Source of the DNA: Porphyrobacter sp. SLTP
GTDB lineage: Bacteria > Pseudomonadota > Alphaproteobacteria > Sphingomonadales > Sphingomonadaceae
Direction of reading: 5' to 3'
DNA: 64,000 nucleotides
Assembly: GCF_009905735.1 (NCBI RefSeq)
Contig: NZ_JAAALE010000002.1
Coordinates: forward strand, 62,001 to 126,000
The notes under the pieces are model-generated. The model saw only the letters and a list, made by a program, of their open reading frames with translations. It searched no databases and was not told where the DNA came from. Each line of letters opens with the position of its first letter. Position 1 is the first letter of the stretch. Of this stretch, positions 10,190 through 18,781 are shown piece by piece. A program made the translations under genes and the position numbers.

Positions 10190-11743
10190 TTATTCCCCCG
10201 CCTCCGGCTCGGCAGGCGTATCATCTTCGTCCGCCAAATCTTCAATCGTGATCGCGCCGCCGGGCGGTACCTTGTCGAGCAAGGCGAGTATCTGCTTGGC
10301 CCGCCCCGCCGCTCCGCCACCATGCGGATTGGCCGCAACGGGGGAAAGCAGGTCACGCGCGATCTCCAGCTTGCCCTCTTTGATCAGCATCATCCCGGTG
10401 TTGAGCTGCAAGCCCTGATCGAAGGGCGCCAGCCGCGAGGCGTGTTCCAGCGCCGCGCGGGCGCTTTCAGGCGGTGTTGCGCCGCGTTCGGCGAAACTGC
10501 GGTAGTAATAGATCAGCGGCAGCGGGTGATCATTCTCGATCGCGTTCAGCGCCTCGAACGGCTTCATTGCCGCCTCATAGGCGGCTGCCCTGTCATCAGC
10601 GTCGCCTGCCAACCGGAATAGCGCATAGCCTTTCTGGACATAGGCATTGGTGCGCGAAGGATCGGCCGCAATGGCGCGGTCGGCCGCAGCGATGGCTTCA
10701 GCATTGTTGCCCGCGTCGTATTCCGCTTCGGCCAACGCGGCCAGAACGCCCGCATCATCGGGATACTTCGCAGCGATGGCGCGCACGTCGGGCAGGAGCT
10801 TAGCCGCCTCCTCGGCATCCACACCGCGCTGCGACCGGATCACCAGCGGCATGATGGCGGCCTCTCCGGGGGGCAACTTGCGCAAGACAACGGGGTTGCC
10901 GACGCTCAGCTTTTCGGGTGGCAGGACAAATGTCATGAAACGGCCGCCGCGCAGATAGGCTGCCAATTCACGCTCCAGCACATCAAGATCGCCGAACGCT
11001 GCTTCGCCAGCGGGGAGCGGTGCCATACCATTGAACAGGTTGCGCTGGTATTGTCCCATCTGTCCAACCCGTTCCTTGGAGAAGGTCAGGTAGTGATACA
11101 GCAGCCAGCTCTTGCCGTAGAATGCGTCGAAACGTTTGCCTTTCTGCTTTTCATACAGTTCCGGGTCGAGCAACTCGCGGACGTGGACAGGATCGGCAAA
11201 GACCAGCTCGCCCCCGCGATGCTGCGCCGCCCGGCCGATCAGCAGGCTGCCATCAAGGTTGAAGGTCGCCGCCGCAAAGAATTCCGCCGCACCCTCGTTC
11301 CACCACCGCGGCATCGGAAAGCGCGAGGAGGAAATCAGGAAGTGGTGCGCATATTCGTGCAGCATCACGATGGTTGAGAAATGCGGATAGCCCTTCTGGT
11401 TGCGGATTTCCTGTACGAACGCCCGGCTGCCGCCTGCGCGCGGGATGTAGAAGCCACCGACGCTGCGGCTACCGCTCAACTCACGCATGTCACGCTGGTC
11501 GCCCACCACGAAGATCGTCACCCGGTTCGACGGGCTGGGCTTTTCGATTTTCTGGCCGGTGAGAAATGCCATCGCGCTGTGATAGCGCTCAAGGTTCTCG
11601 GCGAATTTCCGGATGTCGGCTTCTTTGTCATCAGCATAGATGACGAAGTGGTCGCTCGACGCCTCATACCATTCCGCCCGCGCGGGCAGGCTCACCAGCA
11701 AGGCAAGCGTGGCGGCAAGAATGCGGAAAAACGCGGTCATCAT
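10190..11743 (-). CDS. Exported HExxH metallopeptidase-like protein with TPRs
   Basis: 517 residues with a signal peptide (cleaved near LPARA-EW). The N-terminal half has HEYAHH (129-134) followed by WWNEGAAEFF (E150/E154), a gluzincin-type zinc arrangement like the DUF1570/peptidase MA-like group. The C-terminal half (about 300-480) is a series of helical TPR-like repeats (AEYDAGNNAEAIAAADRAI, TNAYVQKGYALFRL). It is likely a periplasmic or envelope protein; substrate unknown. Two adjacent ATG codons could start it (11743 or 11740). It is convergent with the 108-residue gene. The acidic tail DEDDTPAEPEAGE is unusual but not suspicious. Confidence 0.8.
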   Translation of the reverse strand: MMTAFFRILAATLALLVSLPARAEWYEASSDHFVIYADDKEADIRKFAENLERYHSAMAFLTGQKIEKPSPSNRVTIFVVGDQRDMRELSGSRSVGGFYIPRAGGSRAFVQEIRNQKGYPHFSTIVMLHEYAHHFLISSSRFPMPRWWNEGAAEFFAAATFNLDGSLLIGRAAQHRGGELVFADPVHVRELLDPELYEKQKGKRFDAFYGKSWLLYHYLTFSKERVGQMGQYQRNLFNGMAPLPAGEAAFGDLDVLERELAAYLRGGRFMTFVLPPEKLSVGNPVVLRKLPPGEAAIMPLVIRSQRGVDAEEAAKLLPDVRAIAAKYPDDAGVLAALAEAEYDAGNNAEAIAAADRAIAADPSRTNAYVQKGYALFRLAGDADDRAAAYEAAMKPFEALNAIENDHPLPLIYYYRSFAERGATPPESARAALEHASRLAPFDQGLQLNTGMMLIKEGKLEIARDLLSPVAANPHGGGAAGRAKQILALLDKVPPGGAITIEDLADEDDTPAEPEAGE

Positions 11744-11850
11744 GGCAAAGCCCCCCGTGTTCGCAGCGCCAGCGACGGCACTGCAAGTGGCGTGAGATTA
11801 CCCGGATTTCTGCATCTGGCCAGAGGCTTGCGACGAATGGATCGGCTGGG

Positions 11851-13476
11851 TCAGCCGCCAGCCGCCCGCGTATCCTCCAGATATTGCCAGATGCGGCTGA
11901 CCACGACCGACCCTTCGCCCACAGCGCTCGCCACGCGCTTGACCGAGTTGGCGCGCACATCGCCGACCGCGAAGATGCCCGGGGCAGTGGTGGCGTAGTC
12001 GTCCGCCTGCCCAGCCGCAGCGCCCGTCAGCACGAAGCCCTTGTCGTCGGTTTCGGCCATGCCGGACAGCCAGCCCGTGTTGGGCGCAGCGCCGATCATG
12101 ATGAACAGCGCGCGGGTGGCGATCCGCTGCTCGGTGTCCTTGGTGCGCAGGGTGATGGCTTCGAGCCAGCTCTCGCCATGCAGCGCGGTCACGGCGCTGT
12201 GATAGTGGATCGTGATGCGCGGATCGGCCTCCAAACGCTGCGAGAGGTAGCTCGACATGGACGCCGCCAGACTGCCCGATCGCACCACCAGATGCACATG
12301 GCTCGCCGCGCGGCTGAGGAACATCGCGGCTTGCCCCGCCGAATTGCCGCCGCCGATCACCACCGCTTCGGTCTTGCCGCAGAAGCGCGCTTCCATCTCG
12401 GTTGCCGAATAGAAGATGCCCGCGCCTTCCAGTTCCTCCAGATTGTCGAGCGGCAAGCGGCGATATTGCACCCCGGTCGCCACCAGCACTGCGCGGGCGC
12501 ACAGCTCGTCACCATCGTCCAGCGTCGCGCAGAAGGCGCCGTCCGCGCGCCGCGACAGGGCTTCGACCCGGCGCGGCATCACGAAGCGCGTGCCGAACTT
12601 CATCGCCTGCACCTGGCCGCGCCAGGTGAGATCGGTGCCGCTGATGCCGGTGGGAAAGCCCATGTAATTCTCGATCCGGCTCGACGTGCCAGCCTGCCCG
12701 CCGACAGCGGTATCCTCCACCACCAGCGCCGGGATCCCCTCAGAGCCCGCATAGACCGCCGCCGCGACGCCTGCCGGGCCGCCGCCGACGATCAGCAGCT
12801 CGTAGGTCCGTTCGGCACAGATGCCGAGGTCCATGCCGAGATATTGCGCGACCTTGCGCGGGGTGGGGTCGTCCAGCCGCGTGTCCGCGCCGACGATGAC
12901 CCCTGGCGTGTGCCCGATCAGGCTGCACACCGACGCGGTTTCACGGTCGGTCGCGTCCATATCATAGCTCTGGAACGGAATGCGGTTGCGCGACAGGAAG
13001 CGCTCGACCGCCTGCACCTTCGGATCGCGGTCCGCGCCGATCACCTTGATCGTGTCATTGCGCGCCTCGAACTGCTTGCGCCGCCGCGCGGCGAACACGG
13101 TGATGAGATGGTCGGACAGTTCCGGCACCCGGCTCATCAGTTCGAGCATCGCTTCGCGTGGCGCTTCGATCACGCGGGTGTCGACCGAGGCGCGCATCCG
13201 CATGATGTTGGTGCCGCGGTTGAGGAACCCGATCTCGCCCAGAAATTGCGTCGGCCCGAGCGAGGACGGCAGCATCCGTTCGCCCGTATAGGGATCGACC
13301 ACCTCGATATCGCCTTCGAGGACATAGATGAACCGGTCCATCGGCTCACCAATGTCCATGACGATCGCACCGGCGGGGTAGAACACCTCGCCCCCGATCG
13401 CGCAGATGGCATCGACATGCGCGGGCGCCAGCGGCACCCGGCGCATGGTTTCAAGGTCTTGTCCTAAGGTTTCCAT
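11851..13476 (-). CDS. cNMP-binding domain/thioredoxin reductase-like fusion
   Basis: 541 residues, AGGAGG upstream of ATG. Domains: a cyclic nucleotide-binding fold (about 15-135, VMDIGEPMDRFIYVLEGDIEV, FLGEIGFLNRG), a linker of thioredoxin-like character (about 150-215), then a TrxR-like FAD/NAD(P)H oxidoreductase (about 225-535) with LLIVGGGPAGVAAAVYA, VVIGGGNSAGQAAMFL and GIFAVGDVR. Where bacterial thioredoxin reductase has the CATC redox centre, this protein reads YSATEMEARFC, so the active-site disulfide is absent. It is therefore probably a flavin oxidoreductase gated or localised by the sensor domain rather than a thioredoxin reductase. It stands alone. Confidence 0.85.
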   Translation of the reverse strand: METLGQDLETMRRVPLAPAHVDAICAIGGEVFYPAGAIVMDIGEPMDRFIYVLEGDIEVVDPYTGERMLPSSLGPTQFLGEIGFLNRGTNIMRMRASVDTRVIEAPREAMLELMSRVPELSDHLITVFAARRRKQFEARNDTIKVIGADRDPKVQAVERFLSRNRIPFQSYDMDATDRETASVCSLIGHTPGVIVGADTRLDDPTPRKVAQYLGMDLGICAERTYELLIVGGGPAGVAAAVYAGSEGIPALVVEDTAVGGQAGTSSRIENYMGFPTGISGTDLTWRGQVQAMKFGTRFVMPRRVEALSRRADGAFCATLDDGDELCARAVLVATGVQYRRLPLDNLEELEGAGIFYSATEMEARFCGKTEAVVIGGGNSAGQAAMFLSRAASHVHLVVRSGSLAASMSSYLSQRLEADPRITIHYHSAVTALHGESWLEAITLRTKDTEQRIATRALFIMIGAAPNTGWLSGMAETDDKGFVLTGAAAGQADDYATTAPGIFAVGDVRANSVKRVASAVGEGSVVVSRIWQYLEDTRAAGG

Positions 13477-13561
13477 GCGGCCCTCCTGCCCATCTGCCTA
13501 CCTGCCATGCGCGCGTTGCAACATGGGGTCAGGGGTGGGGGATTGCAATTCGTCCTTCGGC

Positions 13562-15412
13562 TTACCCCTTGGCCCCCGAGATGTAGCGGCTGACTGTGTT
13601 CGCCATCACCGAAAGCGGGGCGTTGCCGCCCAGCACCAAGGCGGTATTGAATTCGCGCATGTCGTACTTGCCGCCCAGTTCCGCCTTGGCGCGTTCGCGT
13701 TGGCGCAGGATCTGGCTGTGGCCGATCTTGTAGCCGCAGGCCTGTCCCGGCCAGCTGCAATAGCGGTCGACCTCGGAGGCGACTTCCTCGACCTTGGAGC
13801 CGTTGCGTTCGACAAAGAAGGCGCGGCCCTGTTCGCGGGTCCACTGCTTGGAGTGCAGCCCGGTGTCGACCACCAGGCGGCAGGCGCGGAAGGCGAGGGA
13901 CTGGAGGAAGCCCAGCCGCCCGACTTCAAAGCCCTTGTAAGCGCCGAGTTCGTCCGCGAGCTGCTCGGCATAGAGCGCCCAGCCTTCGCTGAAGGCGTTG
14001 AAGGCGAGGATTGAGCGGATCAGCGGGAGGCGGTTGGAGAACTCGCCCTCCCACACGTGGCCGGGGATCGCCTCGTGGAAGGTGAGGTCCGCGAGGTCAT
14101 AGCGGCGGTGCAGATCCGTGGTTCTGAGGTTGATCCAGAACCGCCCCGGAATGCTGCCATCCTTGCTGCCCGCCCCGCCGTAAGCGCCGGGCGCGCCGGG
14201 CTCTTCTGACAGCGGCAGACGCACCACTTCCATGCGCGGATTGACGACCTGCGTGAAGGCGCGCGGCATCTGCGATTTGATCCAGGTGAGGCGCTCTTCG
14301 ATGAAGGCGAAGATCTCCTTGCGGCCCGGATCGCCCTCGGCAAACTGGTAGCGCGGATCATCGGCCAGCGCCCGCATCCGTTCGCCAACGCTGCCCTTGG
14401 AGTAGCCGATCTTCTTGAGGATCGGGTCCATCTTGCCGTGGAGTTCGTCGAGCTCGGCGAGGCCCTGACGGTGGATTTCGTCGGGCTTGAGATTGGTGGT
14501 GGTCGATGCGCCCAGCGACCAGGCGTAATATTCCTCGCCCATCGGCTGCGCCCAGATCCCGGCGGAATCCTTGGCGGACGCGCGCTGGGTCTTAAGTTCG
14601 GCGAGCTGGCGTTCGAGCGCGGGGACGATCCCGCGCTTGGCAATGCGGGCGGCCTGTGCGGCGGCAGACTTGGCCTCCGCCAATTCGGAGCCTTCGAGCG
14701 GCCCGGCATAGGCCTCGGTCGCGCCTGCGATGCTCGCTTCCATCTGGGCGATGGCCTTGTCGAGCAGGAAGGCTGGCGGCACCACGCCCATCGCGCGGGC
14801 GGCGGTGATCCGCTCACGCTCACCATCGAGGATCGCGGGGACTTCGATCAGCCGGTCGAGATAGGGGCCGACATCATCGGCGGTCGCGAGCGGCTGGGTC
14901 GAGGAGAAGAAGCGCGGCATGTCAATATAGCCGCCGACATTCTGGATCACCACGTAAGGCGCATTGCGCCAGCTGCCGACCGCGACATCGCCGTAGGGCT
15001 TGGCCATGCCTTCGATGGCGCGGGAGAAGGCGGTTTCGACCACTTCGAAGCCGATCTGCTGGTCGCTGGTCAGCCCATCCTTGGGGTAGGCGCGGACCTC
15101 GGCGACCATCTCTTTCAGGCTGGCGGCATAGGCCTGCCGTCCGACTTCGCCCGGCGTGCCGAAGGTCGATCGCCACGCGGCATATTCGCCGGTGTCGACG
15201 CCCGCGCCGGTCGCGCGGCCCGGTTCATGCGCGAGCATCCGGTAAGCGATCCGGTCGAGCGCGGCATCGGGGTCGAGCCCGGCAATCGGGCCGCCGGCGG
15301 GCGGTGCATCGCTCGCCGCGCGTGCGGCGGCGGGGAGCAAAGCCAGGGTGGAAACACCGCCCAGCGCAGCAAGCGTCCGGCGGCGGGTGAATTGGGTAAA
15401 TCTCTCTCTCAT
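13562..15412 (-). CDS. Tat-exported DUF885 family protein
   Basis: 616 residues from MRERFTQFTRRRTLAALGG, a twin-arginine signal peptide ending near AAARA. The body is DUF885, a family thought to be zinc metallopeptidase-like, with LTFHEAIPGHVWEGEF carrying an HExxxH-like motif and WALYAEQLADELG downstream as a second glutamate site. A longer frame exists upstream but reads through the region of the opposite-strand 70-residue gene and has poor composition. Substrate is unknown. It is likely a periplasmic peptidase or carboxypeptidase. It has its own transcription unit, divergent from the small membrane protein at 15485. Confidence 0.86.
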   Translation of the reverse strand: MRERFTQFTRRRTLAALGGVSTLALLPAAARAASDAPPAGGPIAGLDPDAALDRIAYRMLAHEPGRATGAGVDTGEYAAWRSTFGTPGEVGRQAYAASLKEMVAEVRAYPKDGLTSDQQIGFEVVETAFSRAIEGMAKPYGDVAVGSWRNAPYVVIQNVGGYIDMPRFFSSTQPLATADDVGPYLDRLIEVPAILDGERERITAARAMGVVPPAFLLDKAIAQMEASIAGATEAYAGPLEGSELAEAKSAAAQAARIAKRGIVPALERQLAELKTQRASAKDSAGIWAQPMGEEYYAWSLGASTTTNLKPDEIHRQGLAELDELHGKMDPILKKIGYSKGSVGERMRALADDPRYQFAEGDPGRKEIFAFIEERLTWIKSQMPRAFTQVVNPRMEVVRLPLSEEPGAPGAYGGAGSKDGSIPGRFWINLRTTDLHRRYDLADLTFHEAIPGHVWEGEFSNRLPLIRSILAFNAFSEGWALYAEQLADELGAYKGFEVGRLGFLQSLAFRACRLVVDTGLHSKQWTREQGRAFFVERNGSKVEEVASEVDRYCSWPGQACGYKIGHSQILRQRERAKAELGGKYDMREFNTALVLGGNAPLSVMANTVSRYISGAKG

Positions 15413-15484
15413 GCCGAAAGGTTTGGCGGGGCAGGCACCCCAAGTCAATTGCACCGGGCCGCGAAGGCGGGTTAGGAGCGGGGC

Positions 15485-15697
15485 ATGACCGATATTGTGC
15501 TTTCGATCGTGATGCTGGCGGCGCTTGCGCTGGTGGCCGGGGCCTTCGTCCTGTGGCGGCGGACGGGCGAGGTGAAAAACCCGGCGCTGATGGTGCTGCT
15601 CGCCGTGATCGCGGTGATCAACGTGCTGATCTGGACCATCCCGACCGAGGGGGGCGAGGCCCCGATCACGCAATTGAAGGCCGCCGGAGAAGGCTAG
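15485..15697 (+). CDS. Small two-helix membrane protein
   Basis: 70 residues, with AGGAG eight bases before ATG. There are two transmembrane helices (about 3-22 and 34-52) separated by a basic turn WRRTGEVKNP, then a short polar tail. This is a common uncharacterised small membrane protein type in sphingomonads. It is divergent from the DUF885 gene and convergent with the TonB-like gene. The function is not known. Confidence 0.72.
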   Translation: MTDIVLSIVMLAALALVAGAFVLWRRTGEVKNPALMVLLAVIAVINVLIWTIPTEGGEAPITQLKAAGEG

Positions 15698-15727
15698 GGC
15701 AAACCCTCCCCGGCGGGCCTCGTCGGC

Positions 15728-16414
15728 TTACTCGGGGATTCGCCAGGTGATCGTGCCGCTGTAGCTGCCCGCTACCGGCTTGCCATTGCCGTCCCGCGCG
15801 GCTTCGAACCGGGCGCGCTTGGTCACGAGGTCGCAGGTCGCCGCATCGAGCGGGGCATGGCCGGTCGAGCGGGTGACGGTGCAGCCGGTCACCTTCCCGC
15901 TGGCGTCGATCGCGAGGGTGAAGCGCGCTGTGCCCGAAAGCTCCTCCATGATCCAGCGCGAGCGGTAGTCGTTGTTCGTCACCCACTTGCCCGGATTGCC
16001 GCGCGGGCGCGCGCCGACCGGATCGAAGGGCGATGCGCTCGGGCCGGGGATGGGGAACCCGATCTCGCCCATCCCGGTGCCGGTTCCCGCAGGGGTGCCG
16101 GTGACGGGAAAGTTGAATACCGTCTCGCCAAGGTTGATGTCGGTTGGCAGTTCGGCAGGCCGCGGCGCGTCCGGGATGGGCGTGGTGGTGGTGGACGTGG
16201 TTTTCTGATCCGGCTGCGGCTTGTCGGGTGTGGGCGGCGGCGGGGGCAGGATGGTTTCGGTGATAATCTCGCCTTTGATCCGGGGTCCGGCAGGCTTGGT
16301 CGCCACCGTCACCGCAAGGCCCACCACCAGCAGTGCGCCGAAGGCACCGGGAATGCCAAGCGCGCCGACAAGGGCAGCGGGGTTGGGACGGCGATTGGCA
16401 GAAGCATAGTTCAT
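15728..16414 (-). CDS. TonB family energy-transduction protein
   Basis: 228 residues from MNYASANRRP. One N-terminal membrane anchor (about 16-38) is followed by a proline-rich periplasmic stretch (PPPPPTPDKPQP) and a C-terminal TonB-like domain (about 140-228) with ARFTLAIDASGKVTGCTVTRSTGHAPLDAATC. It would couple ExbBD proton flow to an outer-membrane receptor, or be one of the accessory TonB-like proteins common in this order; no exbB/exbD is nearby. GAGGAG lies about ten bases upstream of the chosen ATG. Longer upstream frames have no coding character. Confidence 0.82.
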   Translation of the reverse strand: MNYASANRRPNPAALVGALGIPGAFGALLVVGLAVTVATKPAGPRIKGEIITETILPPPPPTPDKPQPDQKTTSTTTTPIPDAPRPAELPTDINLGETVFNFPVTGTPAGTGTGMGEIGFPIPGPSASPFDPVGARPRGNPGKWVTNNDYRSRWIMEELSGTARFTLAIDASGKVTGCTVTRSTGHAPLDAATCDLVTKRARFEAARDGNGKPVAGSYSGTITWRIPE

Positions 16415-16861
16415 CGCAAGGGGGCTCCTCTCTCCATCTACGTGGGAGCAGTGGCCGGAGTGCGAATGACACCAACGCTGTGAGCAAAACCCTCCGGCCC
16501 CGCTCGGGATCGAAGGTACTATGCTTTTTACTAGGGACGAAGAACTTTCGCGTTGTTTTTCAGGACTGTAATTTTTGCAACTGAATTGGTAGAGAAAGGT
16601 GAGGGAAAACAATCGCTCTGCTGCGCCTGCGATCAAGCCGTTCATCTGGCGGACAGGAATACGGCCAACGATGCCCCCGTCCCGGGCTCGACCCGCGGGA
16701 ACGAACGGCGCCGAGGACCGTGTTCAACAGTCACGCAGCCCGTCACCCCCGCGCAGGCGGGGGTCTAGCGGACTTCAATGGTCTAGAGTGACGAGCTGGA
16801 TCCCCGCCTGCGCGGGGATGACGGTTTTCCTAAGCTCGCTTTCGCTCGCTAACGAAAACCG
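16415..16861. other. 447-base intergenic region with palindromic element
   Basis: No gene seen. The left part (16415-16600) is relatively AT-rich and probably carries the promoter of the minus-strand TonB-like gene. The right part holds the inverted-repeat element listed at 16741-16823, followed by a second small inverted repeat near 16823-16862 (GGTTTTC...GAAAACC) abutting the end of the hydrolase gene and able to act as its terminator. Confidence 0.5.
16741..16823. repeat. Dispersed inverted-repeat element, family B
   Basis: Starts CGTCACCCCCGCGCAGGCGG and ends with the inverted counterpart CCCCGCCTGCGCGGGGATGA followed by CGG. The arms are themselves palindromic and flank a unique core of about 38 bases. 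A second copy with diverged core and slightly altered arms is at 30637-30716. The layout is REP/MITE-like, and no ORF is present. Confidence 0.8.
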
Positions 16862-17518
16862 TCACTTAATCGGGCAATCGGGCGAGAGCCGGAAGTCCAG
16901 ATAATTGTCCACCGACTTCATCAATTCCTCAAGCTCGTTCTCGAAGAAGTGGTTGGCGCGGGGGATTTCCTCGTGGTGGATCGTGATGTGCTTCTGGGTG
17001 CGCAGCTTGTCGACCAGCTTCTGCACCGCATTGGGCTGCACCACCGTATCGGCTGCGCCCTGCACGAAGATGCCGCTGGCGGGGCAGGGGGCGAGGAAGC
17101 TGAAATCATACATGTTGGCGGGCGGCGCGACCGAGATGAAACCGCGCACTTCCGGGCGGCGCATCAGCAATTGCATCCCGATCAGCGCGCCGAAGCTGTA
17201 GCCCGCGATCCAGGTGCTCTGCGCTTCGGGATGGATCGACTGGACCCAATCGAGCGCGCTCGCCGCATCGGAAAGTTCGCCGATGCCGGAATCGAAGCTC
17301 CCCTGCGAACGTCCCACGCCGCGGAAGTTGAAGCGCAGGGTGGCAAAGCCGCGGTCGGCAAAGGTCTTGTAGAGCCGCTGCACGATCCGGTCGTTCATCG
17401 TGCCGCCGCCTTCAGGGTGCGGGTGCAGGATCATCGCCACCGGCGCACGCGGGCGCGGCGGGGGCGAGAAACGGCCTTCGAGACGGCCTTCCGGGCCGGG
17501 GAAGATGACTGAGGGCAT
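16862..17518 (-). CDS. Alpha/beta hydrolase
   Basis: 218-residue single-domain serine hydrolase. It has LHPHPEGGGTMND (oxyanion region), the nucleophile elbow GYSFGAL, and a late ANHFFENELEEL carrying the catalytic His. It resembles a widespread alphaproteobacterial cytosolic family of dienelactone-hydrolase-like enzymes of unknown substrate. No signal peptide. It is divergent from the cysteine desulfurase at 17608; the short gap holds a perfect 16-base palindrome. Confidence 0.82.
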   Translation of the reverse strand: MPSVIFPGPEGRLEGRFSPPPRPRAPVAMILHPHPEGGGTMNDRIVQRLYKTFADRGFATLRFNFRGVGRSQGSFDSGIGELSDAASALDWVQSIHPEAQSTWIAGYSFGALIGMQLLMRRPEVRGFISVAPPANMYDFSFLAPCPASGIFVQGAADTVVQPNAVQKLVDKLRTQKHITIHHEEIPRANHFFENELEELMKSVDNYLDFRLSPDCPIK

Positions 17519-17568
17519 CGGTAAACCTTGTGATCGAGGAGCCGCGCCGGGTGGCGCTGTAAATTGCG

Positions 17569-17584
17569 GTGCCTATATAGGCAC
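17569..17584. promoter_or_regulatory. 16-base perfect palindrome, candidate operator
   Basis: GTGCCTATATAGGCAC lies 24 bases before the GTG start of the first cysteine desulfurase and 50 bases before the divergent hydrolase start. It has the size and place of a dimeric repressor operator, or it may overlap a promoter because of its TATAT core. It does not match the IscR/Rrf2 pattern I know. Confidence 0.5.
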
Positions 17585-17607
17585 ACTCGCGCAAATCGCA
17601 ATTTTTT

Positions 17608-18660
17608 GTGAGGACTTCCGCTATCCCCGACCGGGTCTATCTCGATCATGCCGCCACCTCGCCGCTGCGCCCCGAAGCGCGCGCGGCGATGGAGGAGGGC
17701 TTCCGGCTGTGGGCCAACCCCTCGTCCCCCCACGCCGAGGGCCGCAAAGCCCGCGCCGCGCTCGAAGATGCGCGCGAGCGGATCAAGCGCGCGCTGGGGT
17801 GGGATGGCGAGCTGATCTACACCAGCGGGGCGAGTGAGGCCCTGTGGATCGCGCTCAACCGGGCGAAGGTGAAGCGGCGGATTGTCAGTGCGGTGGAGCA
17901 TGACGCGGTGTTCCGCGCGGCGCCCGATGCGGAGGTGGTGCAGCCTTTCGACGGAACGTTCGATCCCGATGAGCTGCCTGACTGCTCAGGGGCGCTGGTA
18001 GCTTTGCAGCACGTCAACTCGGAAACGGGGACGATCATGCAGCCTTACAAGGGCGGCACTCTGGCTGCGATGATCCGCAATACGAGGAGCGTCCTGCTGA
18101 CCGATGCATCGCAAAGTGCGGGCAAGCTGCCATTGCCGGACGCCGATATGATCGTGGTCAGCGCCCACAAGTTCGGAGGGCCGATTGGGATTGGGGCGCT
18201 GCTCGTGCGGGATTTCAACCTGCTAGAGCCGAGTGGTGGGCACGAACGCGGCTATCGGCAGGGAACCGAGAACCTGCCCGGCGCCATCGGCATGGCAGCA
18301 GCGCTGGAAGCAGGCGGAATGGAAAGCTGGTCGAGTCAGCGGGCCGACCACATGGCATTTGCCACTGCGCTAGGGCTGTCCGGCCAGATTATCGCTCCAG
18401 GGGCTCAGGCAGATAACATCATCGCCGTTGCGCATCCCACCATGAGTGCCCAGGCCCTGCTCATCCGCCTCGACGGACAAGGCTTTGCCGTCTCCGCCGG
18501 GAGCGCCTGTTCATCGGGGACGCTCAAGAAAAGCCGGGTGCTCGATGCCTTTGGCGTGCCCGATGATGTCGCGGCGCGGACGATCCGGGTGAGTTTGGGG
18601 TGGAACACCACGCCCGAGGAACTGGAGCGGTTTGCCGAGGCCTGGGCTGCGCTATGCTGA
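17608..18660 (+). CDS. Cysteine desulfurase family aminotransferase (class V), first copy
   Basis: 350 residues starting at GTG. It is a PLP enzyme releasing sulfur from cysteine for Fe-S cluster or thio-cofactor assembly. YLDHAATSPLRPEA, TSGASEALWIAL, HVNSETGT, the PLP lysine in VSAHKFGGPIG, the arginine-rich RGYRQGTENLPG, and the catalytic Cys loop SAGSACSSGTLKKS are all present. The internal region is a little shorter than in IscS (about 400). The next gene is a second desulfurase, with a palindromic repeat between them. Whether it serves Fe-S or another thiolation route is unknown. Confidence 0.88.
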   Translation: MRTSAIPDRVYLDHAATSPLRPEARAAMEEGFRLWANPSSPHAEGRKARAALEDARERIKRALGWDGELIYTSGASEALWIALNRAKVKRRIVSAVEHDAVFRAAPDAEVVQPFDGTFDPDELPDCSGALVALQHVNSETGTIMQPYKGGTLAAMIRNTRSVLLTDASQSAGKLPLPDADMIVVSAHKFGGPIGIGALLVRDFNLLEPSGGHERGYRQGTENLPGAIGMAAALEAGGMESWSSQRADHMAFATALGLSGQIIAPGAQADNIIAVAHPTMSAQALLIRLDGQGFAVSAGSACSSGTLKKSRVLDAFGVPDDVAARTIRVSLGWNTTPEELERFAEAWAALC

Positions 18661-18662
18661 TT

Positions 18663-18762
18663 CGTCATTGCGAGCGTAGCGCAGCAATCCATGATCAGAC
18701 CTTTCGCCCGGACGCGACGGCAGGCCATGGATTGCCGCGTCGCTCCGCTCCTCGCAATGACG
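18663..18762. repeat. Dispersed inverted-repeat element, family A
   Basis: Begins CGTCATTGCGAGCG and ends with its inverse CTCGCAATGACG; inner arms CAATCCATG...CCATGGATTG also pair. It fills the gap between the two cysteine desulfurase genes. A related copy is at 26633-26749. Confidence 0.85.
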
Positions 18763-18781
18763 AGGGTGTGAGCGTGAACCC

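Noticed and set aside
16741-16823. CRISPR repeats
   Set aside because: Only inverted copies in separate gaps, no direct repeat-spacer series and no cas genes.
17569-17584. IscR/Rrf2 operator
   Set aside because: The palindrome does not fit the ATA-x2-TGAC...GTCA pattern; it is left as an unnamed operator candidate.
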